A stretch of DNA of 64,000 nucleotides from Terana coerulea. Lineage: Eukaryota; Basidiomycota; Agaricomycetes; Polyporales; Phanerochaetaceae. Shown here piece by piece: positions 56,843-64,000 of this stretch (position 1 is the first letter of the stretch; each line of letters opens with the position of its first letter). The stretch lies in the NCBI GenBank assembly GCA_024811115.1, contig JAKOGH010000051.1, forward strand, positions 310,001-374,000, in the 5' to 3' direction. The notes under the pieces are model-generated. The model did no database searches. It was given only the letters and a program-made list of their open reading frames with translations, and was not told where the DNA came from. Made by a program: the position numbers and the translations under genes.

Positions 56843-58350
56843 CTACTCGTGCTCAATAGGTGGCTGAACTACTCCGCTACGTAGCATCCTCTCAACGACT
56901 ACATCTTGCGACGCTCGGCTACCACTGAGAATAAGATCAACTTCAGTTTAAGTTATAAAACCATGACGTAGTGCTGAGTGCTCACAGGACAGTCCGCACG
57001 ATATCTCGCATGACGAGCCCGCTCGCAAGTTCTATCTTCTCGACGCCAGGAAGAGGGTCAGCGCGAGTAGGACCGATATTCAGGAGCAGGACAGGCTTCT
57101 TCAGCTCCAACGCGTGTTTGAGCAGCCGGAAGGCGGAGTACGTCGCCAGCGTGGTCCCGACGAGGAACAATCTGTCACATTGCTCAATATATGCGTATCT
57201 ACCTCCGAGTTAGATACTGTGCTCGCAGCGTAGAATAGCTGTGAGAATGGCTTACGAGCTGTCTCGTACTGCCACTGGTATTGACTCGCCGAAGAATATG
57301 AGGTTCGGTTTGAGCTGAATGAATAACAGGTCAGCGCCGACCGTGGGGGAAGATATTGAGCCTACTATTGAGTTCCGTCTATTCTCCAGTAGACAATCTG
57401 GGCACTCGGGGACCTTGAAGGTACTGTACTCTGCCCCTTCTAAGACGACCTAAAAACGAGTTAGATACACGGTAGAGTGATTTGAGGGCGGAGCAAACTC
57501 ACATCACCGTCAGGATTCGTCCTTAGCTTCTGTCCGGTAGCTTCTAGCTCGTCCATATAGGCTTTCCAATCTGGATTGGCGGCCGAGAGACGACTTTGAA
57601 AGGTATTGCGATCGACTACATGACCGTGATTGCAGTGGACTTTCTACATATCCATCAGTTTTCCTTCCTGGATATCATTCACGGAGGAAGTGCCATGGAC
57701 TTACATGTAGGGTACCATGAAGCTCTAATATTCGCTCGCTCATACGCTTCTCATCCCAAACGTCTGCGAGAGATTTATGGTGGAGTCCGTCGACGTTTTG
57801 GGTTATTAGCTTGGGGATCACGTTAGAGTATTGCAGAGCCGCTAATGCATAGTGGGTGGTATTTGGCAAGGCTTCTTGGACGGGTTTGTAGCCCAAGTAA
57901 GACCGGAGCCTACAATCCAGACATCGTCGCCGTCAAGCTGGCCTCAGCGTACATCGCATGCACTTACCAATACCGTTGCCTGAAGGCGAAACCCTTCTCT
58001 GTTGTGTCTACAAGTTCTTGGTACTGCACAAGGGTCGGTCAAAGCACCCGCATCAGAACGGCCGAGATGACGCACGAATATTGGCCTGCAACAGCTCTCC
58101 TCAGTACCGTCGGCAGCGTAGCATCTCGACAACGCACGCACTTGTAATTAGGATTCAAGTAGCGTCCCTTCGCCCCACGATACGCTCTAATGCCGGAGTC
58201 GACGCTTACGCCCGCCCCAGTGACGGTGACAACATTGCCGGGCGCGAGGAAACTCGAGATACGTTCGACGGCCTCGCTTGGGCTGATGGCCTTCGCCGAC
58301 GTCGCCGACGACAAGATCGCCGTGGGGATGGTAGGAACAGAGATGCGCAT
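56843..58350 (-). CDS. Sirtuin, class II (SIRT4-like), NAD-dependent
   Basis: ATG at 58350 (MRISVPTIPTAILSSATSAK), a Ser/Thr-rich, low-acid N-terminus that could be a mitochondrial presequence. NAD-binding motif VVTVTGAGVSVDSGIRAYRG, then KGRYLNPNYK typical of the SIRT4 class; TQNVDGLHHKS; catalytic His in ILELHGTLH; a zinc Cys pair CPDC; IFFGESIP; and LFLVGTTLATYSAFRLLKHA, LLNIGPTRADPLPGVEKI. A final exon past an intron at 56910-56980 gives a short tail ending PPIEHE at 56843; without it the protein stops at RTVL (56982). Members remove acyl groups from lysine or ADP-ribosylate. Divergent from PEX7, 93 bp between starts. Confidence 0.87.
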
Positions 58351-58443
58351 GGTGGGCGGCTCATGTGATTCAGCGACGCTCGGGCGAAATAGACGGCGGC
58401 GGGCGCGGGTGCAGCGGCCGACGGCTTGCTCCCTACCACCACC

Positions 58444-59710
58444 ATGAACGGTCCCAAAGCGCCACCTCTCGTCCTGCAGACCCCTGGCTTCGCCCACTAC
58501 GCTCTCGCGTGGTCGCCATTTCATGAATCCCGCCTCGCCGTGGCGTCTTCTGCAAACTATGGCCTGGTGGGGAACGGCCGCTTGCATTGCACGTCCCTCG
58601 CGCCAGGAGCGGGAGGTGCCCCGGCATTGACTCTGAATAAACAGTGCGCGTCCGTTCTATCACAGGGGAGTGTTCTGACCGTAACAGATATGACACTCAG
58701 GATGGACTGTACGACGTCGCGTGGTCCGGAAAGCCACGAGAACCAGCTGGTCACCGCCTCGGGCGATGGCTCTATCAAGCTGTGGGATGTCATGATTAAT
58801 GTGAGCTCTGTCGTCCGAGTATCACCTTCTATCTTCAACATTCATGAAATACCAAGCAATTCTAGGATCTGCCTATCCGTGCGTGGCACGAGCACACGCG
58901 CGAAGCCTTCTCAGTAGACTGGTCGAACATCGACAAGGACCTGTTCGTTTCATCGTCGTGGGACGGCTCGGTGAAACTGGTGCGCGGCTGCCTGCATGTT
59001 CTCAGCTCGGGCTAACGATGGCGCAGTGGTCGCCAGAACGCGCGCGGTCGATCACGACATTGCAGGCGCATACATCCTGCGTGTATCAGACCCTGTTCTC
59101 GCCGCACCAACCGGACGTGGTCGCGACCTGCTCCACGGACGGCACGATCAAGCTATTCGACCTGCGCGCACCTGCGTTCGCGTCCGGGCCGACCAACAAC
59201 TTCTCGGCCCCGCTCGCGGCCGCGGCGCTCACGGTCCCCGCGTCCGGCACGGAGGTGCTGAGCATCGACTGGAACAAGTACCGGCCGTTCGTGCTGGCGA
59301 GCGGCGGGGTGGACAAGGTGGCGCGGGTGTGGGACTGCCGGATGGTGAAGCTCGGGGGCGAGGCGGCGGCGGGCGCGGGCGTGGGCGGGCAGTGCGAGTC
59401 GCAGCTGGCGGGGCACGAGTGGGCGGTGCGGAAGGTGCAGTGGTGCCCGCACCGTGCGGACCTGCTGGCGACGTCGAGCTACGACATGAGCTGCCGCGTG
59501 TACGTCGTCCGGTTTATTCATGGGTTCGCAGGCGCTGAGGAAGCGTGTTGTGGCAGATGGGCGACGGCACCGACGCCGGACGGCAGCAATTTGGTGTACA
59601 TCCACGACGCGCATACGGAGTTTGTAGTTGGCTGTGCGTGGTCGCTGTACGAAGAGCGGGTGCTCGCGACGTGCAGCTGGGATTGCAGGGTGAACGTGTT
59701 CCGCATTTAG
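58444..59710 (+). CDS. PEX7: Peroxin 7, PTS2 import receptor (WD40)
   Basis: ATG at 58444; the N-terminus PGFAHYALAWSPFHESRLAV followed by GLVGNGRLH is the PEX7 start. WD repeats follow: LVTASGDGSIKLWDV, EAFSVDWSNIDKDLFVSSSW, VYQTLFSPHQPDVVATCSTD with GTIKLFDLRA, EVLSIDWNKYRPFVLASGGV, HEWAVRKVQWCPHRADLLAT, and EFVVGCAWSLYEERVLATCS with WDCRVNVFRI at the end. PEX7 carries proteins with the N-terminal PTS2 signal into peroxisomes. Short introns in phase, except that near 58724 one extra C seems present: the frame DVAWS must shift by one base to join ESHENQLVTASGDG. Alternatively the gene is mildly disrupted. Confidence 0.87.
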
Positions 59711-60842
59711 TATAGCATACTCTGTGAGTCGGCCTTGTTCTCTATCATTCATCTCCGCTGACTTCTCGTACAGACGTTGTAGCATGCATTGTACCATACG
59801 TTGTCCAACATAGTTCGCTGTTTATCACCGAGAAGGAGAGCTGCGCTGGAGACGAACAGTTCATCCGTGCGGAGGGAGCTGTGATGGCGCCGAGACACGG
59901 CAGACTCGCGTCAGGCTGTTGACTTGCCATATGCTGAGTCTAGATTCGAGACGGCACGCCTGGGAACGCCGGTGACCTTCTTGTGCGTTTGTTGTTATGC
60001 GTGGCTGACGTTCTCACCTTACTGCCTTAGGTCTAAGGCCGCACATGAAGGCAAAGAAGTCGAAGGGTAATGTCCATTGTCCTTGCACTGTTCATTGACC
60101 ACCATTGACTGCCGCTCAGGGTCGTGAGACTTTATGAGACGTGAGAGGATCGACGGAACAGCGGAACAGATGCTGCCAAACGTCGGGCCCGTTATGAGTT
60201 GTGATTTTGTCTTACCTTTCTGTCTCTGGTCAACGCTGACGAAATGCGTGCTGCAGATGCGTATCGGCGCCGTAGTCAGGGAGGGCGAGGCTGTCCACGG
60301 TTCGAACGGCCGCTCGCCATCGCCGACACAGGTGCGTGAGATTAAGCGGCGAAGTGGTTAATCCGGAAATTGCTCGCGCTGAGGCGTGCGCTTTCAGCCT
60401 CGTCCTTGCCTCTGTACTACGAGACCACGGCGAAGTCTTTGGCGGGCTTATTGTCGAGCAGTCGCCAACTTCGGGGTGGCCATGCTTCTGCACGCGGGGC
60501 ACAATTAGCTCCGTTTCGCCATATATGGCATAGTTTCGTACCAAGAATGAGGAGGTTGATGAGATTGATGGGATCTCGATTAAGACTAGGAGATAATGCT
60601 CATGGTTCTTCAGTTTAGCAATCTTTGTGCCTCGCGGTTCGGCTCGCGGCCGCTGGAGCTGGTTGAAAAGGCCTTCGCAACGGCTCCTTGGCCACTTTCA
60701 CCTCTCCACCCGCTTTGACCGTCCCTTCCTTTATCACCGGTGCCTGCTCCTCTCTTTCTTTTTTATACCCCACCACTGTCTCTGACAACGACCTGCACGT
60801 CTCTCCCCCTCGCATACTCTCGCATCACTCGCAACTATCATC
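59711..60842. other. Intergenic region with GH16 promoter; weak F-box-like fragment
   Basis: Mostly no gene. On the minus strand, 60230-60544, a 104-codon frame contains SPLNLTHLCRRWRAAV, reminiscent of the F-box core of agaricomycete F-box proteins, but nothing around it supports a gene. A TTTTTTATACCCC stretch at 60755 with C/T-rich sequence after it is the likely core promoter of the glucanase gene. Confidence 0.3.
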
Positions 60843-62059
60843 ATGCACACTCTCGCAGCTCTCTTGCTTTCTCTGCCCCTCGTCGCCCTCGCCGGCAACT
60901 CGCACTCACCAGCGCACCGCCGTGGCCACTGGAACCCTCGCAGTCAATCTCTCGTCCGCCGGAATGTGACTTACAAGTTGGAGGATGATTACTCTGGCGC
61001 CAACTTCTTCGAGTGCGTTTCCTGTTTCCTTGTTCTCACTTCAATGCTGACTTGTTTGCAGTGGCTGGGATTTCTTCACGGGCTCCGACCCCACAAGTGG
61101 CCAAGTTACGTACTTGAGCAAGCAGGATGCCCAGTCGGCCGGCCTTGCCTTCGTCCAATCCGACAACACCGTCAAGGTCGGCGTTGACTCAACGACCCAG
61201 CTCCAGTCTGGCCAGCCACGCAAGTCGTGGAGTCCGGAAGTATGATCCCCGGAGGGCATCGCTGACTGTTCTGAGACAGTGTACGCATCACGTCCACCAA
61301 ATCGTACAACAGCGGCCTTTTCATCGCCGATTTCTTCGCGATGCCACATGGCTGCAGTCTCTGGCCCGCCTATTGGTCCGTCGGTCCCAACTGGCCGAAC
61401 CAGGGCGAGATTGACATCATTGGTGCGTCCATGGTTACTCGCTCTACCCTCCATGTCTAACCAGAACACGTAGAGGGCGTCAACCTGAACACCGACAACC
61501 AGATTACCTTGCATACGGGCCCTACCTGCACCGTCTCCGCCGCCGCCGAGTCCATGATTGGTCATCTGCAAGGCAACGTTTGCACGAGCTCCGCAGATGC
61601 CAACGCCGGCTGTGCGGTCACGCAGAGCGGCGGTAACAGCTTCGGCCACGGCTTCAACGTGCAGGGCGGCGGCGTGTTCGCGCACAAGTGGGACAGCCAG
61701 GGCATCATGGTCTGGTTCTTCGCGCGCGGCCAGATCCCGGCGGACATCACGGCCGGCAACCCCGACCCGTCCTCGTGGGGCACGCCGACCGCGAACTTCC
61801 CGAACAACGACTCGTGCAACACCCCGCAGCACTTCAGCGAGCACAGCCTCGTGATCGACACCACGCTGTGCGGCGACTGGGCCGGCGCCGCCTTCTCGTC
61901 CGACCAGTGCCCCGGCACCTGCGCCGACTTTGTGGCCGACCCTGCGAACTTCAAGTGTACGTCTCTCTCGTACTCACGGCATTGAACACAGTTGACCCAA
62001 CTTTGATAGCAGACGCTCAGTGGGCCATTTCGTCGATCAAGGTCTACCAACAGGCCTAA
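60843..62059 (+). CDS. Secreted glycoside hydrolase family 16 (endo-1,3(4)-beta-glucanase-like)
   Basis: ATG at 60843 followed by a signal peptide ([19 protein letters not shown]). After a 58 bp intron the fold begins ([19 protein letters not shown]). The active site [14 protein letters not shown] contains the GH16 Glu-x-Asp-x-x-Glu motif with nucleophile and acid/base. Aromatic binding-site parts are [15 protein letters not shown] and [18 protein letters not shown]; Cys-rich segments ([19 protein letters not shown]) suggest disulfides. About 320 residues in five exons. It is expected to act on 1,3- or mixed-linkage beta-glucans of the fungal or plant wall outside the cell. It resembles the laminarinase-like GH16 group common in wood-decay fungi. 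Confidence 0.9.
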
Positions 62060-62456
62060 GCGAGTCATCGTTTTGCCTCGCCGACACCTCCTCAGACACC
62101 CTTTCTACGGTCAAAGCGGTCTTTCACCCTCATCCCTCTCGCTTTCTCTCTTGGATCCCAGCATACCCCGTGGCGAGCCATGGGCTGCCCACGCCGGCAG
62201 GTTTTGGATACCATGTTATAGCTTATCTCGGGGTAGAGCCCCGTGCGCCCTTGATGGTGGTCGTCCGGGCTGTGTCCCGTGTACGCTGTGCATATTGTTA
62301 TCAGGCATATTTACTTACTCACCCCGGTCTTCGTCGCATGCAATTCATTCGCTTCCAGATACCCTAGATGTGTTCTCGGGGAATAGTCATCATTATCATT
62401 CATGTCAAGTGGTATAGAGAATGGAAAATGTATAGCATTGACGTCGTAATCAAGCA

Positions 62457-63345
62457 TTACCGCCGTGTGCTGAGCTGCTCTGTTTGGCGAGGTTTTCCTG
62501 GGGAGATTTCTGTCGTCGAATCGCCCTCCACTGCCCGCTTGAAAGTATCAACGTGATCTTCGTCGTACGGCCAGTGAGAGACACCTTGTGCGAACTCCAA
62601 TGGAATCACCAGCACAGCTGGTTGTGCTGTGATCAGAACTGTCGCTACACCGAGCTTGCCCTCTTCCTGGGCCTTTTTGCAGTCCTCAAGAATTTGCTCT
62701 TGCTGCCCGACGAACTGCCCCATCCCAGTTCTCTGCAATGCGGAATCAGCACGCCGCGGAAGGAAGGAGCTACGAAGTCGGTGAGCTCACCCTCCATACG
62801 ACCTTCATCTGGTCTATCGGAATCACAGCGACGTCTTCCATCTGAAAGTCATGCGGCGGCGGCTTCGCCGAGAACGCAGACAGCTCGATGGTGCAGAGGT
62901 ACTTCGTGATGTGGTGTGGACAGTCCTGCAGGTTCATTGCGTGGACGACCGCCGTCCGTATGAGGGCGTCATGGTGCTCTGCCCAGTCCTCGAGGTTCTT
63001 CATGAGCTTCTTCTTGTTGGTGGACACTCCCCGGGGCACGGAGCAGCACGAGTCTCCGCCCGTGCCGTGGTCGTGGTCGTGCCCGTCGGTTTTGGCGTCG
63101 GCGAGGCGTTTGCACTGCTCTCTATGGGTAGGCCAGTCCGCGGACTGGCAGTCACGGTTCTGTGCAAGATACGCGTGAGCACTATGGTCAGGTCAGTGTA
63201 GCGACTGCGAGTACTGAACACTTACGCAGTAGTATGCCCGCTTGCATTTGGAGCATTTCGACAGCGGGTTACTGCTACTTTGCTTTTTGCAGCACTTGAC
63301 GCACTGGATAATAACGACATTCATGCTCCTCTTTGCCGATGCCAT
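62457..63345 (-). CDS. MYND zinc-finger protein
   Basis: ATG at 63345 (MASAKRSMNVVIIQ). The MYND finger reads CVKCCKKQSSSNPLSKCSKC, KRAYYC, then across a 63 bp intron NRDCQSADWPTHREQCKRL: all Cys/His positions are present. A His/Asp-rich linker (DGHDHDHGTGGDSCC) follows, then a helical part (KLMKNLEDWAEHHDALIRTA) and a C-terminal domain with VATVLITAQPAVLVIPLEFA. MYND fingers bind proline-rich peptides. Many agaricomycete MYND proteins have this layout, with no assigned function. Converges with the GH16 gene. Confidence 0.75.
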
Positions 63346-64000
63346 GAAGATGTCGGCGAACGGGGCTACAGAAAACTGCGTGTGGGCCTAAATGTCTTCA
63401 AAATTGACGACTGCTATACGACAGCGGCGATGTTCACAGCTCTTGCGCTGTTTCTGAGATTTCTCAACGGATAGTGGGCTTAGTTGGCTGGGCCTCTGTA
63501 AAAACAGCGGCCGCGGGGGTGGGATGTGTAAACAGTCCATCGTCGAACAGCAGACTCATCGCAGAGAGAAGGAACAGACGCCCATTAAGCTGCTGCCAGT
63601 ATCAAGGGGGATGCAAAAATAAAATCCTATACGTGAGGCCATAAAATCCGAGTAACGGCCCTTGGGGACCCCCTCCCTCCTCGGCACATTCCGATCATTC
63701 CCACGGTCTATATATGGTATCTCGGATCACGTTCAGCGCGGCCGTCAGTGGACGGCAGTGCCCGCCGCACTCGGTCACGTCGAGTGCTCCTTCTTCCTTT
63801 GCGCGTATTGTAGTGCAAGCTGTGCGAAGCAACTCAGTATTTTACTGTGGACCTTCAGCGGGCTAATGTCGCGGAAATATTATTTGTGAGAGCTGGTGAA
63901 TCATCAGTGATATCAGTTCAGCTCAGGCCGGCAAATATCCCTGAGCTATGAACATCAATATTGTTACCACGTCACATTGCTCAACCCATGTCACCCAGCA
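63346..64000. other. Right-hand end of window, no clear gene
   Basis: Upstream region of the MYND gene. Short open frames (63280-63474 plus, 63662-63889 plus) have no recognisable domain. A TATATGG-like stretch lies near 63710. Confidence 0.3.

Noticed and set aside
59086..59797. Minus-strand frames opposite PEX7
   Set aside because: Antisense of the WD40 exons with Arg/His/Ala-rich make-up; no independent support.
61041..61844. 267-codon minus-strand frame opposite the GH16 gene
   Set aside because: Shadow of a GC-rich coding region; it crosses GH16 introns and shows no family features.
1..64000. CRISPR arrays, bacterial operons, rRNA or clear tRNA genes
   Set aside because: None visible; the introns and gene types are eukaryotic, and no cloverleaf or regularly spaced repeat array was recognised by eye. 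A tRNA search program was not available.

Overview
The window is nuclear DNA of a filamentous basidiomycete, most likely an agaricomycete and possibly a polypore. Genes are broken by many 45-70 bp GT..AG introns, single-copy eukaryotic genes are packed head-to-head and tail-to-tail, and the repeats are fungal types (chromodomain Gypsy, hAT, solo LTRs). All assignments rest on reading translations and splice signals; no database search was possible.

Layout. (1) 1-6.8 kb: the 3' end of an unrecognised spliced gene, about 2.6 kb with no convincing gene, then a frame-disrupted F-box gene on the minus strand. (2) 6.8-37.3 kb: an AT-richer, repeat-filled block. Its skeleton is a duplicated pair: a TATA-promoted repeat unit, here called X (copies at 6.78-9.64, 27.5-30.3 and 34.4-37.3 kb), and a gene for an arrestin-fold protein (intact copy 30.4-32.7 kb; broken copies at 10.6-20.1 and 21.4-22.5 kb). 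Mobile DNA has since entered these copies: a full Gypsy chromovirus-type element with ACACA target duplication, a solo LTR of the same family with GAGTT duplication, two 290 bp solo LTRs of another family, a hAT transposon with 8 bp duplication, and two short terminal-inverted-repeat elements. (3) 37.5-63.3 kb: gene-dense, largely repeat-free DNA with 16 genes: a class I methyltransferase, a TMEM14 protein, Mediator subunit MED4, a dual-specificity phosphatase, a coiled-coil protein, an F-box pseudogene, RNA polymerase subunit RPB8, a class I histone deacetylase, a PAF-acetylhydrolase-like lipase, a CLC chloride channel/transporter, a tubulin-tyrosine-ligase-like protein, MMM1, a sirtuin, PEX7, a secreted GH16 glucanase and a MYND zinc-finger protein.

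The housekeeping genes do not form one pathway. They cover transcription (MED4, RPB8, HDAC, sirtuin), organelle biology (MMM1, PEX7, CLC, TMEM14) and signalling, and are mostly arranged as divergent pairs with short shared promoters (sirtuin/PEX7 93 bp, methyltransferase/TMEM14 216 bp) or as convergent pairs (MED4/phosphatase 37 bp). The points most worth a second look are the duplicated X-arrestin block, a hairpin conserved in all three X copies despite sequence change, two consecutive 17-nt micro-exons that encode the CLC selectivity filter, start codons carried on 3-5 nt coding exons, and single-base frame breaks in otherwise intact genes.
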